DNA of 6,204 nt from an uncultured Dorea sp. (lineage in GTDB: Bacteria; Bacillota_A; Clostridia; Lachnospirales; Lachnospiraceae), in contig CAOKJI010000128.1 of the NCBI GenBank assembly GCA_948468495.1, positions 1 through 6,204 of the forward strand. Direction: 5' to 3'. The notes below the pieces were generated by a model. That model saw only the letters and a program-made list of their open reading frames with translations. It made no database searches and was not told the origin of the DNA. This document shows, one piece after another, positions 1 to 5,804 of the stretch. Made by a program: the position numbers and the translations under genes. How positions within the stretch are numbered: the stretch's first letter is position 1; each line of letters begins with the position of its first letter.

Positions 1-13
1 GATAAAAAAATGA

Positions 14-19
14 TATGAT
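14..19 (+). promoter_or_regulatory. Possible -10 element for the Rpn-type nuclease gene
   Basis: TATGAT matches the sigma-A -10 consensus TATAAT at five of six positions and lies 28 bases before the start codon at 48, a sensible distance. Its -35 partner would fall before base 1, so the promoter cannot be confirmed. The adjoining sequence is A-rich, which raises the chance of a coincidental match. Confidence 0.35.
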
Positions 20-47
20 AAAGGCACAAAAAGGAAGGAATTAAGAT

Positions 48-989
48 ATGGCAAATATATATGATGGGGCATTTCGGACAATCCTAAATGACTGCCGGAA
101 GCTGATTATACCCATTATCAATGAAATTTTCGGCGAAACATATACAGGGGAAGAAGAAATCCGGTTTTTCCCCAATGAACATTTTTTAGACCAGCAGGAC
201 GAAGCGAACAAGGAGCGGATTACGGATACAAATTTTACGGTTTTTGGAAAGATACCAAAGAAATACCATGTTGAGTGCGAAAGCAGCCGACCGGACGGAA
301 GAATTACGATAAGGCTTTTTGAATATGATGCGCAGATAGCGCTTGATGAGGGTGAGGTTACGGAGGAAACGCTGACGGTGACATTTCCTAATACTGCTGT
401 TTTGTATCTTCGGACTTACCAGAAAACGCCGGATAAAATGAAATATGTGATTGTTACACCGGGCGGAACAGTGAAGTATGACATACCGGTTATGAAAGTA
501 CAGAAATATTCGCTTGACGATATTTTTGAAAAACGTCTGCTGATGTTGATTCCATTTTACATTTTTTCACATGAGAACAGCTTTCCGGAGTATAATAGTA
601 ATGAGCAGAAACTGGCGGAATTAAAGGCAGAGTATCAAAAAATTTTAGAACGGCTTGACGAATCGGAACAGCAGGGAGTAATAGGGGCGTTTGACAAACG
701 CACAATTATTGATTTATCGGGTGATGTGATTAAGGAAATCGCACAGAAATATGAGAATGTGCAGAAAGGCGTAGGTGATATGATGAGAGGCGCATTGATT
801 GAAACAAGTGCAAGGACTATTTTAAATCAGGGAATAAAGCAAGGAAAGACACAAGGCATTAGTGAAACAAAAAAGCAGACAGCACTTAGGATGCTGAAAA
901 GAGGAAAAATGACGATTGAGGAGATTGCAGAGGATTCAGGTCTTAGTGTAGCAGAAGTAGAACAGCTTGCAGGACTTCAAACGGTGTAA
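48..989 (+). CDS. Rpn family recombination-promoting nuclease / putative transposase (PD-(D/E)XK)
   Basis: This 313-residue protein resembles the Rpn/transposase-like proteins that are abundant in Lachnospiraceae, a family in the PD-(D/E)XK nuclease fold whose Escherichia coli members promote RecA-independent recombination through DNA cleavage. The core is visible: a DGAFR segment near the N-terminus (residues 6-10), a putative metal-binding D60 in TDTNF, and the YHVECESS strand (73-80) followed by RLFEYD (89-94). In family members I recall, the position two after the active-site Glu is usually Gln or Lys; here E76-C-E78 has a second Glu. Residues about 185-205 look helical and charged, 261-271 repeat a QG-x-x pattern, and 288-307 resemble a helix-turn-helix (EEIAEDSGLS). 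The start is supported by AAGGAAGG at 31-38, nine bases before ATG. A terminator follows directly. No terminal inverted repeats are visible, so mobility is only inferred from the family. Cytoplasmic; no signal peptide or membrane segment. Confidence 0.85.
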   Translation: MANIYDGAFRTILNDCRKLIIPIINEIFGETYTGEEEIRFFPNEHFLDQQDEANKERITDTNFTVFGKIPKKYHVECESSRPDGRITIRLFEYDAQIALDEGEVTEETLTVTFPNTAVLYLRTYQKTPDKMKYVIVTPGGTVKYDIPVMKVQKYSLDDIFEKRLLMLIPFYIFSHENSFPEYNSNEQKLAELKAEYQKILERLDESEQQGVIGAFDKRTIIDLSGDVIKEIAQKYENVQKGVGDMMRGALIETSARTILNQGIKQGKTQGISETKKQTALRMLKRGKMTIEEIAEDSGLSVAEVEQLAGLQTV

Positions 990-1024
990 AAGGATAACGT
1001 GTATAATTTAATATTGCAGCCATA

Positions 1025-1069
1025 AAGCAGGGAAATAACTGACAATTCAGATTTGTGTCCCTGTTTTTT
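1025..1069 (+). terminator. Rho-independent terminator after the Rpn-type gene
   Basis: An outer stem CAGGGA (1028-1033) pairs with TCCCTG (1058-1063) and is followed at once by six T residues (1064-1069). An inner stem CTGA (1039-1042) pairs with TCAG (1047-1050) around a CAAT tetraloop, with AAAT (1033-1036) able to pair with ATTT (1051-1054). The A residues at 1024-1026 can also pair with the first Ts past a bulged G. It sits 36 bases after the stop codon and would end the nuclease transcript. Confidence 0.8.
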
Positions 1070-1070
1070 G

Positions 1071-1286
1071 TTGCATTTTCAGGGAGCAGACACGCAAAAG
1101 ACTGAAATTGATAAATCGACATACAATAATGACAAAACACAACATATCGATTATACTAAAGACAGTGAAGCAAATAGTGGCGGTACAACTGTTGGTTTTG
1201 CGGAAAATAGAGGACAGTATGACGGATTCTAATTTCGCGGCATTACAACAGCTGACATCGCAGTGACAACTCAGGCTGAAGGATAG
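1071..1286 (+). pseudogene. Possible 3' remnant of a decayed gene of unknown function
   Basis: The 324 bases between the nuclease and the phosphatase are not featureless. One + frame stays open from 1026 to 1283 except for a single TAA at 1230-1232, and closes at TAG 1284-1286. The part after the terminator reads like real protein: GADTQKTEIDKSTYNND, then SGGTTVGFAENRGQYDGF, the TAA, and FRGITTADIAVTTQAEG. There is no ATG, and the two TTG codons at 1068-1073 have only a T tract upstream, so this cannot be an intact gene. One base change in the TAA would restore an open C-terminal region. I do not recognise the family. It may be the tail of a gene whose 5' part was lost or replaced when the nuclease unit arrived. 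The alternative is a chance open stretch, which is quite possible at this length. Confidence 0.35.
1129..1157 (+). promoter_or_regulatory. Candidate sigma-A promoter for the HisJ-type gene
   Basis: ATGACA (1129-1134, five of six to TTGACA) and TATACT (1152-1157, five of six to TATAAT) are separated by 17 bases, the ideal spacing. Transcription would start near 1164, leaving a leader of about 150 bases before the start codon at 1314. A promoter is needed here because a terminator precedes the region, but this one lies inside a possible gene remnant, so it may be coincidental or newly recruited. Confidence 0.45.
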
Positions 1287-1313
1287 CAGAATGAAATCAG
1301 GAGGAAGATACAT

Positions 1314-2144
1314 ATGTTTGCAGACTATCATGTCCATACGCAGTTCAGCGATGATTCGGTATATTCTATGGAAGAGGTAGTGAAGGATGCGATTGCCATG
1401 GGAATGGATGAAATCTGTTTTACGGATCACGTGGATTATGGAATTAAAGAGGACTGGGGGTCAGGAAACCCGATTCGGTACAGGGGGAACGAACCATTGG
1501 CAAATGTGGATTATCCCAGATATTTTGCAGCAATCAGAAGGCTGCGGCAAAGATACGGCGGAGAGATAACTATCCGTCAGGGATTGGAATTTGGGATACA
1601 GACGCATACCATCTCGAAGTATGAGGATTTGACGGAGAATTATCCGCTGGATTTTGTAATCCTTTCGATTCATCAGGTGGAAGATAAGGAGTTCTGGACG
1701 CAGGATTTTCAGAAAGGGAGAAGTCAGGAAGAATACAATGAGCGGTATTATGAGGAGATGCTGCAGGTCGTAAAAGCATATAAGAATTACAGCGTGCTTG
1801 GCCATATGGATTTGATTGTGCGGTATGATAAGATGGGCTGTTATCCCTTTGAAAAAATAGAGCCGGTGATTACAGAGATTTTGAAAATTGTGATAGAAGA
1901 CGGAAAAGGAATTGAACTGAATACCTCATATCACAGGTACGGACTGCAGGATACGACTCCTTCTAAGGATATACTGAGGCTGTACCGGAAGCTGGGCGGA
2001 GAGATTATCACGATTGGCAGCGACAGCCATAAACGTGCGCATCTTGGAACGTATATGGATGAAGGGAAAGAACTTTTAAAGAGTCTGGGATTCCGTTATT
2101 TCTGCACGTATGATTCTATGAAGCCGGTATTTCATAGATTGTAA
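1314..2144 (+). CDS. hisJ: Histidinol-phosphatase, HisJ/PHP family
   Basis: This predicted PHP-domain phosphoesterase would convert L-histidinol phosphate to histidinol, the penultimate step of histidine synthesis, in the cytoplasm. At 276 residues it has the usual length. The PHP metal-site set is complete: H6 and H8 in YHVHTQFSDDS, H39 in FTDHVD, E92 in GLEFG, H120 in SIHQVE, H164 in GHMD, and D237/H239 in GSDSH. AGGAGG at 1299-1304, nine bases before ATG, supports the start. No other his genes are nearby and neither neighbour relates to histidine, so it appears to be a single-gene unit. The symbol is given by family resemblance: PHP proteins of this subgroup can act on other phosphate monoesters, so the exact substrate is inferred. 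No clear terminator follows the stop codon, and read-through into the next gene is possible. Confidence 0.88.
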   Translation: MFADYHVHTQFSDDSVYSMEEVVKDAIAMGMDEICFTDHVDYGIKEDWGSGNPIRYRGNEPLANVDYPRYFAAIRRLRQRYGGEITIRQGLEFGIQTHTISKYEDLTENYPLDFVILSIHQVEDKEFWTQDFQKGRSQEEYNERYYEEMLQVVKAYKNYSVLGHMDLIVRYDKMGCYPFEKIEPVITEILKIVIEDGKGIELNTSYHRYGLQDTTPSKDILRLYRKLGGEIITIGSDSHKRAHLGTYMDEGKELLKSLGFRYFCTYDSMKPVFHRL

Positions 2145-2153
2145 ATCGTATTC

Positions 2154-2181
2154 TTTACAATGCTTATCTAATTATTTTAAT
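2154..2181 (+). promoter_or_regulatory. Alternative sigma-A-like promoter for the coiled-coil gene
   Basis: TTTACA (2154-2159) and TTTAAT (2176-2181) each match the sigma-A consensus at five of six positions with a 16-base spacer. It overlaps the candidate sigma-D promoter just downstream. In such AT-rich sequence the match is weak evidence, but it would offer a housekeeping start for the same operon. Confidence 0.3.
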
Positions 2182-2195
2182 TTTGAAGCCGATAT
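2169..2195 (+). promoter_or_regulatory. Candidate sigma-D (sigma-28, motility) promoter
   Basis: GCCGATAT at 2188-2195 matches the Bacillus subtilis sigma-D -10 element (known consensus TAAA, 14-16 bases, GCCGATAT) exactly. TAAT at 2169-2172 sits 15 bases upstream, matching three of four -35 positions at the preferred spacing. Transcription would begin near 2202, giving a leader of about 50 bases to the start codon at 2251. The site is intergenic and in the correct orientation. If real, it puts the coiled-coil and deformylase-like genes in the flagellar/motility regulon. Confidence 0.6.
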
Positions 2196-2217
2196 ATAAA
2201 ATAAAAGGTGAATCGGC
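2188..2217. repeat. Inverted repeat overlapping the candidate sigma-D -10 element
   Basis: GCCGAT (2188-2193) and ATCGGC (2212-2217) form a perfect six-base inverted repeat around an 18-base AT-rich centre. No T tract follows, so it is not a terminator. The left arm is the -10 element itself and the right arm lies about ten bases into the predicted transcript. It could be an operator or chance. Confidence 0.4.
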
Positions 2218-2250
2218 AGCAGTTAAACTTAAGAAAGTGAGAATAGTATT

Positions 2251-3030
2251 ATGAGGATTCAGGGAAATCAGAATGTGAATATGGCAGTGTTAAGAATCAA
2301 TCAGGCCCAGAATGGACGGCAGGCAAAAGGGGGGAATCCAGCAGGAATCCCACGCGCGGAGAACAGGGATAAGGTGACAATCTCTCTGTTCGGCCAGCCG
2401 GGCGGGCTTCTGAAAAGCCTGATGAGTCAGAAGCAGTCATTGATGGAGCAGAAAAATAACATGTTAACTTCGGCCCTGGAAAATGGAAAGAGCAGGGAAT
2501 CCATTCAGAGTATGTTAGATTCCTATGAGGAGCAGATAAAGACTCTTGACCAGCAGATTGCGCAGGAAATGTCCAGGCAGAATGAGAAGCAGATAGAGAA
2601 AACGAAATCGGAAAACTGGAGCAGCACACCGAAAACGAAGCAGGAGATTGAAAATAAACGTCTCGCTGATATTACGAATCTTACAGCAGGATTATCCCAG
2701 GCGGAAGATTTGCATTCCCTTCAGAGGAGAGTGGAGGGTGAGGCGAATGTTTTAGAGTCTGAGATCGAGCTGGACAAAGGACTGAGAAACGGTACGGATT
2801 TAAGCAGAGCCTCAATTTCAGAAAAGGAGGCGAAGCTTGCGGATTTAAGAAGAAAAGCTGATGAATTGATGAACAGAAGTATGGAAAAGGCGGCGGATAC
2901 GATAGAGCAGGCTTCGGACAGCGCTGAAAAGTTAGACGAGGCAGCTAAGAAGAAGGAAGAGACAGACGAAACAGGCGAAAAGGACGGGCGCGGGGAAAAT
3001 GAACCGGCAGCCGAAGAAGAACTGAGGTAG
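2251..3030 (+). CDS. Hypothetical coiled-coil protein, possibly motility-associated
   Basis: I do not recognise a named family. The 259-residue protein has no cysteine, a single tryptophan (W123), and no signal peptide or membrane segment. Residues 1-40 are Gln/Asn/Gly-rich and probably disordered, followed by DKVTISLFG (40-48). Residues about 53-118 form a Gln/Glu/Lys-rich helical stretch suited to a coiled coil, and about 130-235 a second one (EIENKRLADI, LQRRVEGEAN, EKEAKLADLRRKADEL). The tail (235-259) is strongly acidic with Lys and probably disordered. The ATG is preceded by only a weak Shine-Dalgarno (AAAGTGAG, 2234-2241). A sigma-D-like promoter lies upstream and the stop codon is three bases before the deformylase-like gene, so the two should be co-expressed. 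A role in flagellar assembly, as a structural factor, chaperone or export substrate, fits the promoter but is inference. Existence as a gene is well supported; function is unknown. Confidence 0.8.
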   Translation: MRIQGNQNVNMAVLRINQAQNGRQAKGGNPAGIPRAENRDKVTISLFGQPGGLLKSLMSQKQSLMEQKNNMLTSALENGKSRESIQSMLDSYEEQIKTLDQQIAQEMSRQNEKQIEKTKSENWSSTPKTKQEIENKRLADITNLTAGLSQAEDLHSLQRRVEGEANVLESEIELDKGLRNGTDLSRASISEKEAKLADLRRKADELMNRSMEKAADTIEQASDSAEKLDEAAKKKEETDETGEKDGRGENEPAAEEELR

Positions 3031-3033
3031 AGT

Positions 3034-3555
3034 ATGGAGCGGGAAATATTGCTGCTTGGAAATCCGGATTTATATCTGGTAAGCGAGGAAGTGAAAAAGG
3101 AAGAACTGGAGACACTACGGCCGGTGTATGAAGATATGTTTGACTGTATCCGGGGGATTCGCAGAGACTATGGCTTCGGAAGGGCCATTGCGGCGCCGCA
3201 GATAGGAGTGAGAAAGCGCTTAATCTGCATGCTGACGGATAAGGCTTATGTCCTGATTAATCCGAATCTGGAATTTGTCGGGGATGAGATGATAGAGCTT
3301 ATGGACGACTGTATGTCATTTCCGGGGCTGCTGGTAAAGGTGCGCCGTTACCGGCATTGTATCCTTAGATACCGGGACGAGAACTGGAACTTAAGAGAAA
3401 TGAGAATGGATGACGATATGGCGGAACTGATTCAGCATGAATATGATCATCTGGACGGGATTCTTGCAACTATGCGGGCGGTTGATAACCAATCTTTTGT
3501 AATGAGAAGGGTTGCTTTGTCCGAAGAACAGCTTAACATGCATACAAAGATGTAA
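3034..3555 (+). CDS. Divergent peptide deformylase homologue
   Basis: Peptide deformylase removes the formyl group from the initiator methionine of nascent proteins using a metal held by one Cys and two His. This 173-residue protein has the family length and order: LLLGNPDLYLVSEEV resembles the usual N-terminus, motif 1 is GRAIAAPQ (49-56, canonical GxGxAAPQ), motif 2 is DDCMS (91-95, canonical EGCLS), and motif 3 is HEYDH (135-139), intact. All three metal ligands (C93, H135, H139) and catalytic E136 remain, so it may be active, but the third Gly of motif 1 is Ala and E-G of motif 2 is D-D, unlike housekeeping enzymes. GAGG at 3024-3027 lies inside the end of the upstream gene, six bases before ATG, suggesting translational coupling. 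No fmt or other translation gene is adjacent. It is probably an accessory paralogue; the def symbol is withheld for that reason. A terminator follows. Confidence 0.82.
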   Translation: MEREILLLGNPDLYLVSEEVKKEELETLRPVYEDMFDCIRGIRRDYGFGRAIAAPQIGVRKRLICMLTDKAYVLINPNLEFVGDEMIELMDDCMSFPGLLVKVRRYRHCILRYRDENWNLREMRMDDDMAELIQHEYDHLDGILATMRAVDNQSFVMRRVALSEEQLNMHTKM

Positions 3556-3600
3556 ATATATTTTATCAAATGGCCGAATAGCCATAGGATGTGCTTTATG

Positions 3601-3639
3601 AAATGAAACGATGGTTCATGGAACTGTCGTTTTATTTTT
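3601..3639 (+). terminator. Strong rho-independent terminator after the deformylase-like gene
   Basis: AAACGATGGTTC (3606-3617) pairs along its full length with GAACTGTCGTTT (3621-3632), with two G-U wobbles, around an ATG loop. The stem can extend outward through 3601-3605 against 3633-3637. The 3' side ends in TTTTATTTTT. It closes the coiled-coil/deformylase unit, 45 bases past the stop. A smaller hairpin, ATGGC (3570-3574) with GCCAT (3581-3585), precedes it and lacks a T tract. Confidence 0.85.
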
Positions 3640-3689
3640 GTGCAGAATAATACCATTTATTGCAGATCATGAGTAATTCTTGGCACTTT

Positions 3690-3716
3690 TTGAGTATTCT
3701 ATGACTATATTATAAT
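3690..3716 (+). promoter_or_regulatory. Sigma-A-like promoter of the PRD regulator
   Basis: TATAAT (3711-3716) is a perfect -10 element, 22 bases before the start codon. The -35 is poor: TTGAGT (3690-3695) gives a 15-base spacer and TTTTGA (3688-3693) a 17-base one. A weak -35 suits a regulator expressed at a low level or dependent on an activator. The leader would be only about 15 bases, little more than the ribosome binding site. Confidence 0.5.
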
Positions 3717-3738
3717 ACTTCATATAGAGGAGGCAGTT

Positions 3739-5775
3739 ATGAACAGGAGGAGTAATAAGATACTGAGAGAACTGGTTTTAGGAACCCGGCAGAATGTTAC
3801 GCAGCTGGTCGGGAAATATAAAGTTCAGGAACGAACAATCCGGGCAGATGTAAAAGAACTGAACGATGCCCTGGAAAAATACAAGCTTCCGTCTATTATA
3901 CTGGAGCCGGATGGAGAATTATCCATCGACACCAAAGATAAGATTGATGTACGCGCTTTTGAAACATTTATATGCGAGCATACATTTTATACGTATTATT
4001 TATCAAAAAATGAGCGTGCGGCAGTCCTTGTTATGATTTTGCTGAATGCAAAAGGGTATATAACGGTGGAGCAGCTTAAGGAAACTATCGGAGTTAGCAG
4101 AACAACGCTGCTTCGGGGGCTTCCGGAAATTAAGAAATGGTTTGAGGAAAGTCAGATGGAACTGGTTTCCCAGGTGCACAGGGGCTATATTGTCAATACG
4201 CCGGAACTGGAAGTCAGGAAGGGGATTTTGAAGTTACTGGAGGTAAATGGTGACGATAACGAGTATGAGACGGGATATTGTCTGGGAGCTTTCTGGAATC
4301 TTCTGATTCATCAGATGGACAGGCTGAATGTCTATAACGATATGAAGCAGTTGATTATCTGGCAGGAAGAAGAACTACAGTCTTTTTTATCTGACTATTC
4401 CTTTTTTGAAGCGGTACTTGAACTGACGCTGGTTGTAAACCGCGCCGCGAACCGCCAGTTTCTTCCGGATTACTATGAAAATACCTGGAGTGACTTGAGA
4501 GAAAGTTCCAAATATTTATTCAGCAGTAATCTTTTTGAAAAAATAAGGAGGAAGTATCAGATAGAGGTTCCGGAAACGGAAGTGCTCTATTATACCGAGT
4601 GCCTGAAACGCAAAAGCTATCTGATGGAGAAGAATCATAAAGGGAAAGCGCTGGATATCCGGCTGCTGATTGCGGAAACGCTGTATCACATATCCAGTTG
4701 TTTTGGAATTGACTTTTATCTTGACTTTTCACTGTATGATTTGTTGATTTCACATATGAGATCGGCGGTGTATCGTCTTCAGAAGGGAGAAGCGTTAAAG
4801 AACCCTTTAAAAGAATCTCTGTTAAAAGAATATCCGGAGATTTTCCAGATTATCCGGGATAATATCCGGACACTGGAAGAGTATATCGGCAAGGAATTTT
4901 CCGAGGACGAGATGTCGTTTATGGTGTTATATTTTGCATCCGTACTTGAGAAAGAAAAGGCAGAAAATTCAAAGAACAGTAAGGTCCGGGTAGCGCTCAT
5001 CTGTGAAACAGGAAGGGGAACCGTCCAATTTATGCTGGCAAAGCTTCATTCGCTGGATGAGATGATTGATATTGTAAGCATATCGTCTGTTCATAATAAG
5101 AAAGAAATCAGAAATAGTAAGGCACAGATGATTATCTCTACGATTGGTCTGGACGATGAAGAGCTTCCCTGTGTGGTAGTGCGGTCGGCGATGCTGAATA
5201 CGGAAGATTTGGCGGATATTCAGAGGATGGCCTTTGAGCTGTCGGAGGAAAAGGCGGAGACAGGGCAGAATCCGGAGATTACCATTGTAAATCCGGTGGA
5301 CGCGGATATACAGGGAGCATTTTATGAGCTGCTTTCCGAAGATAGAATCCTGGTTGATTTTCAGGCTGATGATTGGGAAACAGCGGTCAGACAGGCGGGA
5401 AGACTGCTCTATGAGACAGGAGCGGTGAAGGAAGAGTATATCGAAGCCATGGTGGATACGATTAAGGAGCATGGCCCCTATATTGTCATCTGGCCGGGAA
5501 CGGCCCTGCCCCATGCAGACATGAAGGAAGGGGTCATACAGGAGGCAGCGTCGCTGGTACGGCTGAAACCGCCGGTTCATTTTCATAATGAAGCAAATGA
5601 TCCGGTACGCTATGTAATTGGAATGAGCATACTAAGTGCGGAGAGTATTAATCAGGCGCTGTATGACGTCATGATAATCTTTGGAAATGAGAAGACCAAA
5701 CAGATGTTGGATGAGATGCCCGATGAACGGTCGGTATTAGAAGCAATTAATAGTCTGAAGACTGTTAAGAGATAA
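3739..5775 (+). CDS. PRD-containing PTS-controlled transcription regulator (MtlR/LicR-like; BglG family antiterminator in many annotations)
   Basis: This 678-residue cytoplasmic regulator would couple sugar-phosphotransferase status to transcription of a carbohydrate locus. Domains in order: an N-terminal winged HTH (about 5-60, with VQERTIRADVKEL), a second Mga/HTH-like domain (about 88-155, with IGVSRTTLLRGL), PRD1 (about 180-295), PRD2 (about 305-405), an EIIB-like domain (about 415-500, C422 in CETGRGT), and a fructose/mannitol-type EIIA domain (about 533-672, H592 in PHADMKEG). By eye, both PRD1 histidine positions are replaced (E228, C288). PRD2 keeps H339 but has Y398 at the second. 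Control may therefore rest on H339, C422 and H592. The two DNA-binding domains favour a DNA-binding activator over an RNA antiterminator. The start is supported by GAGGAGG at 3727-3733, five bases before ATG; a second AGGAGG at 3745-3750, inside the coding region, has no usable start after it. The dehydrogenase follows after 29 bases, a likely operon partner. The transporter controlled is not in the window. Confidence 0.9.
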   Translation: MNRRSNKILRELVLGTRQNVTQLVGKYKVQERTIRADVKELNDALEKYKLPSIILEPDGELSIDTKDKIDVRAFETFICEHTFYTYYLSKNERAAVLVMILLNAKGYITVEQLKETIGVSRTTLLRGLPEIKKWFEESQMELVSQVHRGYIVNTPELEVRKGILKLLEVNGDDNEYETGYCLGAFWNLLIHQMDRLNVYNDMKQLIIWQEEELQSFLSDYSFFEAVLELTLVVNRAANRQFLPDYYENTWSDLRESSKYLFSSNLFEKIRRKYQIEVPETEVLYYTECLKRKSYLMEKNHKGKALDIRLLIAETLYHISSCFGIDFYLDFSLYDLLISHMRSAVYRLQKGEALKNPLKESLLKEYPEIFQIIRDNIRTLEEYIGKEFSEDEMSFMVLYFASVLEKEKAENSKNSKVRVALICETGRGTVQFMLAKLHSLDEMIDIVSISSVHNKKEIRNSKAQMIISTIGLDDEELPCVVVRSAMLNTEDLADIQRMAFELSEEKAETGQNPEITIVNPVDADIQGAFYELLSEDRILVDFQADDWETAVRQAGRLLYETGAVKEEYIEAMVDTIKEHGPYIVIWPGTALPHADMKEGVIQEAASLVRLKPPVHFHNEANDPVRYVIGMSILSAESINQALYDVMIIFGNEKTKQMLDEMPDERSVLEAINSLKTVKR

Positions 5776-5804
5776 GCAGGGCAGACATGACAAAGGAGGA
5801 GAAG

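Noticed and set aside
48..989. Complete insertion sequence
   Set aside because: The family is sometimes named transposase, but no terminal inverted repeats or target-site duplication could be found within the window. Only the gene is called.
1047..1430. 127-codon open frame on the - strand with hydrophobic stretches
   Set aside because: It starts with GTG inside the HisJ-type gene with no ribosome binding site and runs into the terminator. Its hydrophobic segments are what the reverse of charged, AT-rich + strand sequence gives.
2297..2629. 110-codon open frame on the - strand
   Set aside because: Antisense to the coiled-coil gene. Its Ser/Pro/Phe-rich composition mirrors the Gln/Glu/Lys-rich + strand codons.
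2251..3030. Possible phage tail or tape-measure fragment because of long helices
   Set aside because: The protein is short, there are no phage neighbours, and the hydrophobic segments of tape-measure proteins are absent.
3603..3619. Catabolite-responsive element-like dyad (ATGAA...TTCAT)
   Set aside because: The match to the cre pattern TGNAANCG is one base short in the left half, and the dyad is fully accounted for by the terminator stem.
3680..3696. Sigma-54-like promoter (TTGGCAC at 3680-3686) before the PRD regulator
   Set aside because: The -24 half is excellent, but at the required spacing the -12 element reads GAGTA instead of TTGCA, keeping only the G of the essential GC. A perfect TATAAT just downstream explains transcription better.
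4969..5586. 205-codon open frame on the - strand
   Set aside because: It lies wholly inside the EIIB/EIIA half of the PRD regulator, has low-complexity basic/hydrophobic composition typical of antisense frames, and shows no recognisable domain.
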